64,000 bases of DNA, from NCBI GenBank assembly GCA_026399875.1, contig JAPLQF010000025.1, positions 248,001 through 312,000 on the forward strand, written 5' to 3'. This document shows, one piece after another, positions 9,103-17,750 of this stretch. The DNA comes from Burkholderiales bacterium (GTDB lineage: Bacteria > Pseudomonadota > Gammaproteobacteria > Burkholderiales > Burkholderiaceae_E). The notes beneath the pieces were generated by a model. It saw only the letters and a program-made list of their open reading frames with translations, made no database searches and was not told where the DNA came from. Numbering within the stretch: position 1 is the first letter of the stretch; each line of letters begins with the position of its first letter. Made by a program: the position numbers and the translations under genes.

Positions 9103-10131
9103 CTATCGTTCGGGCGAATTCGGATTCTCGGCCACCACCCTGCCCTCGATCGGGTAGGCCGGATCGTTGTAGCCCGGGGTGGAGGGATGTCCCGGAGCGA
9201 CCATCGAGTCAATCAGCGCCTCATCCTCGGGCCCGAAACTGTGGTCGAGGGCACCGAGATACTCCTGCATCTGTCCGATCGTTCTTGGGCCGACGATGCT
9301 TGAGCTGATCAGGCGATTATGAAGCACCCAATTGACCGCAAATTGCGATGCAGTCAGGCCGCGCGCGGCCGCATGAACCGCGATGCGCTGGGCCAGTATC
9401 AGTGATTCGTCGCGCCACTCGGTCTGCATCATCCGACGATCGTTGCGCGCAGCGCGTGAGTCCTCGGGCGGTGCTTCGCCAGGTCGGTATTTGCCCGCGA
9501 GAACGCCTCGTGCCACCGGCGAATAGGAAGCGATGCCGATGCCGTAATGCGCGCAGGCGGGCAGCAGTTCAACCTCAGGCATCCGGTTGAAAGCGTTGTA
9601 GTAAGGCTGACAGACTGCGGGGGGTGCCAGACCGGCTTCGCGGCACAGTTGAACAATTTCAGCGACTCGCCAGGCACGATGGTTTGAGACACCGAGGTAA
9701 CGTACCTTGCCTGCCCGCACGATGTCTGCCACCGCGCCGATGGTTTCCGACAGCGGCGTTTCGAGGTCCTCGCGGTGCAGGTACCAGATGTCGACATGGT
9801 CCATCCCCAGCCGTTCGAGCGATTCGTCGATTGCCTGGAAGAGCCAGCGTCGAGACAGTCCGCGCCGATTGGTATCCGATCCGATCGCGTTGGCCACCTT
9901 GGTAGCGACTACCCAGCGGTTGCGATCGGTGGTGATCGCCCGTCCGGTAATGCGCTCCGACTCCCCTTTTGAATAGACGTCGGCGGTATCAATGAAGTTG
10001 ATGCCGGCATCACGCCCGGCGGCAACAATCTCGTTTGACTCGGCTTCGCTTGTCCGGTCGCCGAACATCATCGTGCCAAGGCAAAGGGCCGAAACCCGGA
10101 CCCCGCTGCGGCCCAGTGGGCGATATTGCAT
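9103..10131 (-). CDS. Aldo/keto reductase
   Basis: A 342-residue AKR barrel enzyme. The catalytic tetrad is in place: Asp and Tyr in FIDTADVYSKGESE, Lys in VVATKVAN, His in IWYLHRED. The C-terminal cofactor loop SSSIVGPRTIGQMQEYL is typical of NADPH-binding AKRs of the YajO/general stress group. AGGAGA precedes the ATG by about 7 nt. It lies 48 nt upstream of serC on the same strand, so it may head the same transcript. It reduces aldehydes or ketones; the physiological substrate is not known. Confidence 0.88.
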   Translation of the reverse strand: MQYRPLGRSGVRVSALCLGTMMFGDRTSEAESNEIVAAGRDAGINFIDTADVYSKGESERITGRAITTDRNRWVVATKVANAIGSDTNRRGLSRRWLFQAIDESLERLGMDHVDIWYLHREDLETPLSETIGAVADIVRAGKVRYLGVSNHRAWRVAEIVQLCREAGLAPPAVCQPYYNAFNRMPEVELLPACAHYGIGIASYSPVARGVLAGKYRPGEAPPEDSRAARNDRRMMQTEWRDESLILAQRIAVHAAARGLTASQFAVNWVLHNRLISSSIVGPRTIGQMQEYLGALDHSFGPEDEALIDSMVAPGHPSTPGYNDPAYPIEGRVVAENPNSPER

Positions 10132-10727
10132 CGTCTTCTCCTGTTGAATGGCGGCCTGGCTTCATCCCGGACCAGGCCTTGTCCTGAGTTCGCGCGTACC
10201 GGGGCGACAGTCGATGCGGTCACAGCGTGGCGCCGGGCCGCTACTGCCTCAAGTGGCCTGACGGTGTCGACTTTGATTATCGCCCGGTTGATAAATGGCT
10301 GTCGTCGATCGTCGATGAATGCCTGTGCGGCAATGATGCCGAGGCTCATGCAGCAGGCGATGTCGCGAAGATCCGCGACGCAGTGTTCAATGTGCGCCGT
10401 CGCATCGGTCAACGGGAGTTCTTGATGAAGTGCGGCTACGTCGGCTGCAAGACTATCTTGCTGAAGCTCCACCGGCGCGCTGCGCGAGTGGGTGAGGGTG
10501 AGGTGGTGATGTCGGACATCAAGCCGACCGGTTGGGAAGTCCCTCCTCCCGATACCGCTGCGGCGCAAACTATGAAGCGGGTCTGCGCGGTCGCGTTGAG
10601 ACAGGCGGATCGATTGCTGATGGCGTGCCTTGATTGGTCAACGCGACTTGTACGACAGCCGTTAGCACAGCTTTGTTCACATGAAACCGTGCGAGGCGAC
10701 TACGCCTTCACCAGACAGGGGGCATGA
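10132..10727 (+). other. 596-bp stretch without a recognisable gene
   Basis: Open frames exist here on both strands (166 codons from 10227 on plus, 166 from 10568 on minus), but neither shows a domain, a good ribosome binding site or a plausible N-terminus, and they contradict each other. The minus frame even runs into the AKR start. The segment must hold the AKR promoter on minus and the lipoprotein promoter on plus. It could be decayed coding sequence. Confidence 0.4.
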
Positions 10728-10967
10728 ATGAGGAAGATTGCGATTGTTCTGTGTGCCTCAATGGCGCTTCAGGGTTGCGCGACCTATCGCAACCCCCACA
10801 CCGGCGAGCAGACGACCTATATGACCGAACAGGGGCAGCAGGTGCTGATGGTCCTTGGGACGGCGTTGATCCTTGGCGCCGCGGCTGTCGCGGCGTCCCG
10901 ATCGAATCCATACGGCTATCAGCCCCAGCAGATCTGCAACCAGTTTGGCTGCCGGTATGTCTATTGA
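10728..10967 (+). CDS. Small putative lipoprotein
   Basis: A 79-residue protein with a short signal peptide and a lipobox-like LQGC ending at Cys17 (MRKIAIVLCASMALQGC). A hydrophobic glycine/alanine segment follows at about residues 44-60 (VLMVLGTALILGAAAV), then a Tyr/Gln-rich tail with two Cys. The predicted mature protein would be lipid-anchored and might also span or lie on the membrane. GGGGGCA precedes the ATG. No family was recognised. It precedes the M48 protease gene by 117 nt on the same strand, so a cell-envelope role is only suggested by location. Confidence 0.6.
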   Translation: MRKIAIVLCASMALQGCATYRNPHTGEQTTYMTEQGQQVLMVLGTALILGAAAVAASRSNPYGYQPQQICNQFGCRYVY

Positions 10968-11036
10968 AGTTGGCTGAGGCAGACTTAATTCACTTGCTGA
11001 CGCTGCTCGCGCCTACACCTTATTTATGACACTGGT

Positions 11037-11060
11037 GTTACAGTCGTTCTCGATTGTAAC
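11037..11060. promoter_or_regulatory. Inverted repeat GTTACA-N12-TGTAAC upstream of the M48 protease gene
   Basis: Two perfect 6-bp arms (11037-11042 and 11055-11060) are separated by 12 nt and end 24 nt before the protease start codon. This size and spacing suit a dimeric regulator binding near the transcription start. The protein that would bind is unknown. Confidence 0.4.
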
Positions 11061-11084
11061 GCCCGGCCTGTTTACAGGAGTGTC

Positions 11085-11873
11085 ATGTCTGCTTCATCGG
11101 AAAGGCTGCTTCGACGAGCGCTGTGTCGACTGAGCATTCTGCTGGCCGGTGCCTTACTGGCGGTCAGTGCTTCCGCGAAGCAGCTTCTCGACATTCCGTC
11201 CGATCCCCACCTGGGCAGGGAGGTTCGCGCGCTGCGCAGCACCTTCGTTGTCGAGGAATTGGCTCGATATCGTGAGAAGGGTCAGTTGGGATGCGCGATC
11301 TACTGCAGACAAATCCAGCGAGCCTTTGCCCGGATCAAGCGGGCAGCTGTTCAACAGTCACCTGATGCGAAACGACTGACTCTCGTGGTGGTTCGGGATC
11401 CGGGTATCGATGCCTGGGCCTCAGCAACAGGCCATATTTTCATTTCTGAATCGTTCATCTCCAGGCATTCGCTGATCGAGTCCGAGATTGCAATGGCCCT
11501 GGCTCACGAGGTCATGCATGTGCTGCTGGCCCATGAAGTCTTTGGCATGACCCTGGTGAAAGCGCTGAATCCGGTTAACCGCCTGCGGCCGCTTGAGTCG
11601 CTGTATGAGGATTTCGGATCCGACCTGTCGATGGTGATGAATCTGTCGCCGATTCTGAAGGAGCAGGAGCACGAGGCCGACGAAGGCGGGTTGATGCTGG
11701 CTGCGCTGGCCGGATATGCGCCCCATGATCAGACCGGTTTGCTTTCAAAGTTGAAGGCTCATGAAACGACTGGCCTGAACCTGACGCATCCGCTCGCACT
11801 TGATCGCATCCGGCGGATCGCATCGCTGATGCCGATAGCAAGCAGGATCCACCAGCGATACGGCGGCCGTTGA
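11085..11873 (+). CDS. Exported M48-family zinc metallopeptidase
   Basis: A 262-residue protein with a signal peptide (hydrophobic core about residues 15-28, cleavage near SASA). The zinc motif HEVMH is at residues 141-145 and the third-ligand region is EQEHEADEGG about 50 residues later, as in BepA/LoiP-type M48 proteases. These work in the periplasm on outer-membrane protein assembly or quality control. No TPR domain follows, so it is closer to the short YcaL/LoiP forms. CAGGAG precedes the ATG by 5 nt. The inverted repeat just upstream suggests regulated expression. Confidence 0.85.
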   Translation: MSASSERLLRRALCRLSILLAGALLAVSASAKQLLDIPSDPHLGREVRALRSTFVVEELARYREKGQLGCAIYCRQIQRAFARIKRAAVQQSPDAKRLTLVVVRDPGIDAWASATGHIFISESFISRHSLIESEIAMALAHEVMHVLLAHEVFGMTLVKALNPVNRLRPLESLYEDFGSDLSMVMNLSPILKEQEHEADEGGLMLAALAGYAPHDQTGLLSKLKAHETTGLNLTHPLALDRIRRIASLMPIASRIHQRYGGR

Positions 11874-11953
11874 CAATCGATTCAACGTTGAGGCCGCAGG
11901 CCATCGACCTTCGGTCGGATCGACGTCAGCATTGCCTTTACGCGGATACTGGT

Positions 11954-13057
11954 CTAGTTGGCGCGCCCTTTCGGCAAAATCTTCTGTGACTGCAAGATTG
12001 AGATCCAGTCGCGAAACATTCGCTCGGTATCGATGCAGTCGGCGAATCCGGCCTGACGCAGCTTGATTGTGCTCACGATCACCGGCGGTGGGGCTTGGCG
12101 AGCATGGGCCCCAAAGCAGAAGTCTGCGTAATGGTGCGATTCGCCGAGCATTTGTGACAGCGCGGGCGCGTTCAGCCGGTGCTCTGTGACGATCCGATCC
12201 CAGACCGGAGCATGCTCTGGCAGATAGTGCGCAAGACGCACCGGCTCGTCGGAACCGCATTCGACTCCGAGTGCATCGGCAATCGCAGGCCAGACTGTGC
12301 GCCACGCGAAGACATCGCCGTTGGTGATGTTGAAGGTCTGGTTGCGCGCGTTGGCCGACTCTGCTGCCCAGGCCATCGCCCGTGCAAGCAGCCTGGCATC
12401 GGTGGCCTCGAGGATGTTGGTGGGGCCGCCCGGATAGCTGAAGGGCTTGCCTTGTGCATGCCTGATCGCTGCATAGGCGCCGATGATCGGCACGAGGTTC
12501 ATGGCCACACCCAAGGCGTCGCCAAAAATCAGCTGTGGGCGAAAGATTGTGAAACCGAAACCGTCTCGCTGCGCCAGTTCTCGCAGAAAGTCTTCCTGCA
12601 GCCAGTAAAAATTTTCGTGCGAATCGCGAGCTTGATCTTCGCGTGCTGGAACAGCTACCGGATGCAGATGCACGCCATAAGCCTTGGTGCCCTGAAGCAG
12701 GCTGACATGCTGCAGGCGGTGGTCTGTTCTCGTCAGAGGGGTGAGCAAATTGCGCAGCATGGTCAGATTGGTCTGCATCTGGTCCGGCTCGCGCCAGCCC
12801 TTGACCAGTCCTGGTTTCTCGAAAAGGGCGGCATAGACGACGTGAGTGATCTCACCGATCGCGGCGATGGCATCGGTACAGGCCTTAGGGTCGGTGAGAT
12901 CGACACTCAGGTGCCTTGTGCGATGGGCCTGCGCGCCGTCGGGCTGCCGCCGCGACATGCTGACCACCCGCCAATCGGGCAATTGCGCGAAGTGCTCGAG
13001 CGCCGCGCGCCCGACGACGCCGGTGGCGCCAGCAATCAGAACGGTTCTCTGCGCCAT
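11954..13057 (-). CDS. PRISE-family NAD(P)-dependent reductase (progesterone 5-beta-reductase/iridoid synthase-like)
   Basis: A 367-residue extended SDR. The N-terminus has VLIAGATGVVGRAAL, and an Arg-rich site after strand two (VVSMSRRQP) suggests NADPH. Two PRISE hallmarks are visible: QGTKAYGVHL and, about 25 residues later, NFYWLQEDFL, the counterparts of the TGTKHY and NFYYTQED blocks of plant enzymes. The Tyr in the second block is the family's catalytic residue. Plant members reduce enones by 1,4-addition; bacterial members are little studied. AAGGAGA lies about 8 nt before the ATG. It is divergent from the liv operon with 152 nt between. Confidence 0.78.
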   Translation of the reverse strand: MAQRTVLIAGATGVVGRAALEHFAQLPDWRVVSMSRRQPDGAQAHRTRHLSVDLTDPKACTDAIAAIGEITHVVYAALFEKPGLVKGWREPDQMQTNLTMLRNLLTPLTRTDHRLQHVSLLQGTKAYGVHLHPVAVPAREDQARDSHENFYWLQEDFLRELAQRDGFGFTIFRPQLIFGDALGVAMNLVPIIGAYAAIRHAQGKPFSYPGGPTNILEATDARLLARAMAWAAESANARNQTFNITNGDVFAWRTVWPAIADALGVECGSDEPVRLAHYLPEHAPVWDRIVTEHRLNAPALSQMLGESHHYADFCFGAHARQAPPPVIVSTIKLRQAGFADCIDTERMFRDWISILQSQKILPKGRAN

Positions 13058-13209
13058 GCACTGCTCTCCTTGTCAGATAATCATGTCGTTCCGAGACAGA
13101 CGGATCGCCGCGACGTTACACTCGAGGCCCACATAATGCGACTCGCCGGACCAGATTCCCTGGCCAGTCGCTCGATATATCGACCCACCAACCGGAGACA
13201 AGCCCGATC

Positions 13210-14349
13210 ATGCGATCAATTCCGAAAGCGGTATTTGCTGCGTTTGCAGGACTCATGCTGGCCGGCACAGCGGTTGCCCAGCCGATCAAGGTCGGTGCCA
13301 TCTTTCCCTTGAGCGGCGGTGCCGGCCCACAGGGTCAGCACATCGTGAAGTCACTTCAGACCATGGCATCGATGATCAATGACGCCGGTGGTGTGCTGGG
13401 TCGGCAGATCGTGATCGAAGCGCGTGACGACGAATCGACACCGGCTGTTGGCGTGTCGCGTGCTAATGAACTGGCATCGGCTGGTGTGTCAGTGGTGATC
13501 GAAGGCTGGAACAGCCCGGTGACGCTTGCGATGCAGCCTGTCCTTAGCCGCGCAGGCATCCTCGACATCACCGCGATTTCGAAGGCTGATCCGATTCTGT
13601 CGGGCGAGGGCAATCCGCTGGCGATTCGTCTGAACAGCTCGAACTCCCAGGATGGCGCAGTGATAGCCGACTACATTGCCAATCGCCTGAAGGCTAAGCG
13701 CATTGCATTCCTGACGCAGAACGACGCCTACGGTAACGGTGCGCAGGCCTCGATCGAAAATGAGCTCAAGAAGCTCAACTACGCCTACGAAAAGGTTGCT
13801 GAAGAAAAGTTTCCTTTCACTCAGGCCGACTTTCGCGTGGCGCTGACCAATGTGCGGTCGGCTAATCCGGATGCCGTGGTGGCGATCAATGCCAGCGAAG
13901 GTCTCGGCATGCCGGCACTGATCCGTCAGGCACGTCAGGCGAAGACCCCCGGTACCCTGATCGCAGCGGTCGGCACGATCGCGCCGAGCGTGATCAGTGT
14001 TGCCGGTGAGTCGGCCAACGCGGTGGTCGGCGCCGACATCTATTTCCCCGATGTCGAGCCGTTTGCGTCCAATCCTGCAAACAAGGCCTTCGTGGCGAAG
14101 TTCCAGGAGCAGCACAAGCAGACACCCGACAAGTTCATGGCCCTGGGTGCTGCAGCATTGCAGGTGTGGGCGATGAGCGCCAATGAGCTCAAGACCCTCG
14201 ACAGAGAGGCGATCGCCAAGCGGATCCGCGGCGGAAGCTTTCGAAACACCATCATGGGTGACATGAATTTCGCCCCGAACGGGCAACTCGCATCGCGCCA
14301 CTATGTCTTCAGTGTTCAGAATCAGAAGATGATTGTCGAGTCCAAGTGA
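13210..14349 (+). CDS. livK: Branched-chain amino acid-type ABC transporter substrate-binding protein
   Basis: A 379-residue periplasmic binding protein of the Leu/Ile/Val type (Peripla_BP_6) with a signal peptide ending near AVAQP. It has family segments such as VGAIFPLSGGAGPQG and NDAGGVLGRQI. It heads the operon; its TGA stop overlaps the GTG start of the ATPase gene. Proteins of this family bind amino acids, amides, urea or aromatic acids, and the ligand cannot be assigned. A downstream epoxide hydrolase hints at a non-amino-acid substrate. GGAGA lies about 14 nt before the ATG, a rather wide spacing. Confidence 0.9.
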   Translation: MRSIPKAVFAAFAGLMLAGTAVAQPIKVGAIFPLSGGAGPQGQHIVKSLQTMASMINDAGGVLGRQIVIEARDDESTPAVGVSRANELASAGVSVVIEGWNSPVTLAMQPVLSRAGILDITAISKADPILSGEGNPLAIRLNSSNSQDGAVIADYIANRLKAKRIAFLTQNDAYGNGAQASIENELKKLNYAYEKVAEEKFPFTQADFRVALTNVRSANPDAVVAINASEGLGMPALIRQARQAKTPGTLIAAVGTIAPSVISVAGESANAVVGADIYFPDVEPFASNPANKAFVAKFQEQHKQTPDKFMALGAAALQVWAMSANELKTLDREAIAKRIRGGSFRNTIMGDMNFAPNGQLASRHYVFSVQNQKMIVESK

Positions 14350-15134
14350 ACGCAGTCCTGCAAGGCAGCCCGCCGCCTGTGCTGCAGGTTGACGGGCTGG
14401 GTGTTCGATACGGTAATCTGGTCGCGCTGGACGAAGTGAGCTGGTCGGTTCGCGCCGGCGAGCTTCTGGGCATCATTGGCCCTAACGGCGCGGGAAAGAG
14501 TTCCTGCTATGACGCAGTGACTGCGATGGTGAGCCGTGCCGGCAAGGTTCATCTGCGCGGCGAAGATGTCAGTGACGTGCCTGCGCATCGCTTGCCTGAG
14601 CGTGGACTGAAGCGTGCTTTTCAGCAAAATGCCTTCTTCCACGACCTGACGGTGATCGAGAACATGCTGGCCGTGATGAACGATGATCACGGCAGTGGTT
14701 TGCTCGCCAGCATCCTGACGCCCTGGGCTGCGGCCCGCCGCCGTGAGCAGGCGTCGCGGCTGGCGGTGGCGACCCTCGAACGCTTTGGTATCGGCAGCGA
14801 GTATCACGACCGATTGCCGACTGCCGTGCCCTATGGCACCCAGCGGATGCTGTCGGTCGCGCTCGCCTTCGGGACCGGTGCGAAGGTTCTGCTGCTCGAT
14901 GAGCCAGGTGCAGGTCTTGGCGGCGATGACATGGAGCGACTCATTCAGCTTTTGCTCTCGCTCAAGCGAGACGGGCTCGCTCTGGTTGTGATCGAGCACC
15001 ACATGGATCTGATCATGGCGGTCGCCGATCGGATCGTCGTGCTCGAACAGGGCCGTTGCATTGCCAACGGAACGCCTGCCGAAGTCCAGCGCGATCCGGC
15101 AGTGCTCGAGGCCTATCTGGGACGCACCGCATGA
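14346..15134 (+). CDS. livG: ABC transporter ATP-binding protein (LivG-type)
   Basis: A 262-residue ATPase subunit for the importer. Walker A is GPNGAGKSS, Walker B is VLLLDEPGAG, and the switch His is in IEHHMD. The signature region reads VPYGTQR, the degenerate form usual in LivG in place of LSGGQ. Start is GTG, overlapping the livK stop by 4 nt (GTGA); the stop overlaps the next ATG by 4 nt. The protein pairs with LivF on the cytoplasmic face of LivHM. Confidence 0.9.
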   Translation: MNAVLQGSPPPVLQVDGLGVRYGNLVALDEVSWSVRAGELLGIIGPNGAGKSSCYDAVTAMVSRAGKVHLRGEDVSDVPAHRLPERGLKRAFQQNAFFHDLTVIENMLAVMNDDHGSGLLASILTPWAAARRREQASRLAVATLERFGIGSEYHDRLPTAVPYGTQRMLSVALAFGTGAKVLLLDEPGAGLGGDDMERLIQLLLSLKRDGLALVVIEHHMDLIMAVADRIVVLEQGRCIANGTPAEVQRDPAVLEAYLGRTA

Positions 15135-15877
15135 CTGATCCCGGCGATTCGATTGTCCTTCAAGCCAATGGTCTGAGGGTGGCTTATGCCGGAAATACTG
15201 CGCTGTCGATTGATCAGATCGAGGTGCGGCGAGGCGAGGTGCTTGGCGTGGTCGGTGCCAACGGTGCCGGCAAGTCGACCCTGGTCAATGCGCTGGCCGG
15301 CTGGTCGCGAGGTTCCCCGCGAGTCAGCGGACAGGTAATGCTCGATGGCGTCGACCTGAGTACGATGCCGGCCCACGACCGGGCACGTGCCGGATTGCTG
15401 CTGGTACCCGAAGGCAAGCTTGTCTTCGGCGAGATGACCGTCGATGAGAACCTCAGCTCGCTTGTTGGCATGAGTCAGGATGCCGATCGCCGCTTCTACG
15501 ATCGGGCTGCGGTGTTCGAACTCTTTCCGCGACTGAGTGAACGTCGCAACCACCTCGGGTCGCAGTTGTCTGGCGGCGAGCGACAGATGCTGGGAATCGG
15601 TCGTGCCCTCATGCTGGGTCCGCGAGCCTTGATGCTCGATGAGCCTTCCATCGGGCTGGCGCCCCGTCTGGTCTCGACCGTGCTGCAGACCATGCGAACG
15701 CTCGCGTCAACCGGTCTGGCGGTGCTGCTTGTTGAGCAGAATGTTCGGGCCGCGATCGATGTTGTCGATCGGCTGGTCCTTCTCGAGCGCGGTCGGGTGG
15801 TGGCACAAGGCCCGTCCGATGCCATGCGAAACGATCCTCGCATCGCCCAGGCCTACCTCGGAGCCAGCAGCACATGA
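15131..15877 (+). CDS. livF: ABC transporter ATP-binding protein (LivF-type)
   Basis: A 248-residue ATPase with Walker A GANGAGKST, signature LSGGERQMLGIGRAL, Walker B ALMLDEPSIGLA and an EQN segment near the switch His position (LLVEQNVRAAID). The frame is open from 15056, but the ATG at 15131 overlaps the livG stop as ATGA and gives the normal LivF length. Its own stop overlaps the livH start in the same way, so subunits are made by coupled translation. Confidence 0.92.
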   Translation: MTDPGDSIVLQANGLRVAYAGNTALSIDQIEVRRGEVLGVVGANGAGKSTLVNALAGWSRGSPRVSGQVMLDGVDLSTMPAHDRARAGLLLVPEGKLVFGEMTVDENLSSLVGMSQDADRRFYDRAAVFELFPRLSERRNHLGSQLSGGERQMLGIGRALMLGPRALMLDEPSIGLAPRLVSTVLQTMRTLASTGLAVLLVEQNVRAAIDVVDRLVLLERGRVVAQGPSDAMRNDPRIAQAYLGASST

Positions 15878-16734
15878 ATTTCGGTCAGCAACTGATTAAC
15901 GGGCTGGTGATGGGGCATGCCTTTGCGCTTGTGGCGATCGGCTGGACCGTGCTGCTTGGTGTGGCGAGACTGGTCAATTTCGGCCACGGGCAGATGTACA
16001 TGCTCGGCGCCTTCGTGACCTGGTTTGCGATCGCGACGCTCGGGATGCCCTATCTGGTCGCGATTCCGCTGGCCATCGTGATCGGCGTGCTGGTCGGTCT
16101 GCTGATGCAGCGGATCATGCTGCAGGCGACGATCGAACAGAATCTGGTCTCGATCATGATCATGACGCTCGGTTTCGGCTACGTGCTGCATGGCGCTGCC
16201 GCGCTGTTTTTCGGCTCGACCGGCCAGATTCTTGATACGCCCCTGTCAACGAAAGAAATCGCTTTCGGCGATTTCTGGCTGACCTGGCAGGACGCAGCGA
16301 TCGTTGTGGTCGCCATCGTCGAGTTCATCGTGCTCAAGATGATCATCGACCGGACCCGGATCGGTCGGCTGGTGCGCATGGTGGCCGAGGATCCGAAGCT
16401 TGCCGAACTCGCCGGCGTGAACATTCGCAACGTCTATCTCGGCGTGTTTGCCTTCGAGGGCGCGGCGGTGGCCTTTGCCGGGGCGATGGTCGGTCCGCGA
16501 ACCCCGATTCTGACGTCGATGGGTTTTGACGAAGTGATCATGACCTTCGTGGTGGTGGTGCTGGGCGGTATCGGCAGTGTCACCGGCAGTTATCTCGCGG
16601 GTATCGCGCTGGGCCTTTTCACTGCATTTTTCGGCGCCATGGTCTCGCCTGCTTACACCACGGCAGCGGCGTTCGTGGTGCTGATCGCGGTGCTGGTCCT
16701 TCGTCCGGGCGGCCTTGCCGCCGGTGCCCGCTGA
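15874..16734 (+). CDS. livH: ABC transporter permease (LivH-type)
   Basis: A 286-residue integral membrane protein with about eight hydrophobic segments and the BPD_transp_2 permease core. The start block MNFGQQLINGLVMGHAFALV and VNFGHGQMYMLGAF are characteristic of LivH. The cytoplasmic EAA-like segment is AEDPKLAELAGVN, which contacts the ATPases. The ATG overlaps the livF stop by 4 nt, and livM follows after 17 nt. Confidence 0.92.
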   Translation: MNFGQQLINGLVMGHAFALVAIGWTVLLGVARLVNFGHGQMYMLGAFVTWFAIATLGMPYLVAIPLAIVIGVLVGLLMQRIMLQATIEQNLVSIMIMTLGFGYVLHGAAALFFGSTGQILDTPLSTKEIAFGDFWLTWQDAAIVVVAIVEFIVLKMIIDRTRIGRLVRMVAEDPKLAELAGVNIRNVYLGVFAFEGAAVAFAGAMVGPRTPILTSMGFDEVIMTFVVVVLGGIGSVTGSYLAGIALGLFTAFFGAMVSPAYTTAAAFVVLIAVLVLRPGGLAAGAR

Positions 16735-16751
16735 AACCTCGCAGAGCGACC

Positions 16752-17750
16752 ATGATGACTCGATTCCGAAATCTGCTTGTGCCGGCGCTGGCGGTGCTGC
16801 TGTTTTTCGCGCCCACCATCGCGGGTGGCTCCGGGGCGATCTACAGTGCCTTCGTGCTGATGGCGATCTTTGCGGTGATGGCCTATGGCCTTGATCTGAT
16901 CGTGTCCGATCTGGGTGAGGTCAGTCTCGCGCATACCGTGTTCTTTGCGGTGGGCAGTTACACCACGGCACTGCTCTCGACTCGACTGGGCGCAGGCGGC
17001 TGGACGACGCTGGTGGCCTCGCTGGCGGCCGCATTGATCTTCGCCGCGGTCCTGGGTCTGATCACCTTGCGGCTGCGGGAATTTGTCTTTTCGCTGGTGA
17101 CTTACGCGATTGCGGTTGTTGCCGCGACCGTGGCTCAGAACTGGTCCTTCCTTGGAGGATCAGACGGATTAAGGGGGATTCCCCCACTTGACATGTCGTT
17201 CTTCGGCATCACGCTGAAGGCGGCCAATGACCGCGAGATCTGGCCCTTCGCCTTTGCGCTGTTGTGTGTCGTGCTCTATCTTGTCGAGCGATTCCGTCGC
17301 TCAAGGCTGGGGTCAGCCGCGATCATGTCGCACCTCAATCCTCGTCTGGCGATCATGTCGGGTGTCGATCCGCAGGCGGTGCGCCTGAAGGTCTTCCTGT
17401 TTTCGGCGCCCCTGACCGCAGCGGCCGGCTGGCTCTATGCTTATCAGCGGGCTTATGTCAGTGCCGATATTCTCGATGCCTACTTTTTGATCCTGATGCT
17501 GACTGCAGTTGTACTGGTCGGTCGGCGTGTGCTGCTGGGGCCGTTGCTTGCGACAGTGCTGGTCCTGTCGCAGGAAAAATTCATGTCACTCGGCGGCTAT
17601 GCCGACAAGATCGTTCTGGGCAGCGTTCTGGTGGCCACATTGGCGTTTTTCCCGGGAGGCCTGATCGGACTCTTTGATCGTCTGCGATCGGCGCTGCGAG
17701 CCAGACCTGCGATCGCGCAAGAATCCACCCCACTCGACAGGACGGTCTGA
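16752..17750 (+). CDS. livM: ABC transporter permease (LivM-type)
   Basis: A 332-residue second permease. It has the LivM blocks YGLDLIVSDLGEVSLAH and a SRLGSAAIMSHLN coupling segment before a second hydrophobic half. Two ATGs in tandem (16752, 16755) could start it. The TGA stop shares its A with the ATG of the epoxide hydrolase (TGATG), so the hydrolase belongs to this operon. Together livKGFHM make a complete importer. Confidence 0.9.
   Translation: MMTRFRNLLVPALAVLLFFAPTIAGGSGAIYSAFVLMAIFAVMAYGLDLIVSDLGEVSLAHTVFFAVGSYTTALLSTRLGAGGWTTLVASLAAALIFAAVLGLITLRLREFVFSLVTYAIAVVAATVAQNWSFLGGSDGLRGIPPLDMSFFGITLKAANDREIWPFAFALLCVVLYLVERFRRSRLGSAAIMSHLNPRLAIMSGVDPQAVRLKVFLFSAPLTAAAGWLYAYQRAYVSADILDAYFLILMLTAVVLVGRRVLLGPLLATVLVLSQEKFMSLGGYADKIVLGSVLVATLAFFPGGLIGLFDRLRSALRARPAIAQESTPLDRTV

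Noticed and set aside
10227..10727. 166-codon plus-strand frame ahead of the lipoprotein
   Set aside because: No domain, no ribosome binding site, unusual composition and a competing minus frame; not supportable as a gene.
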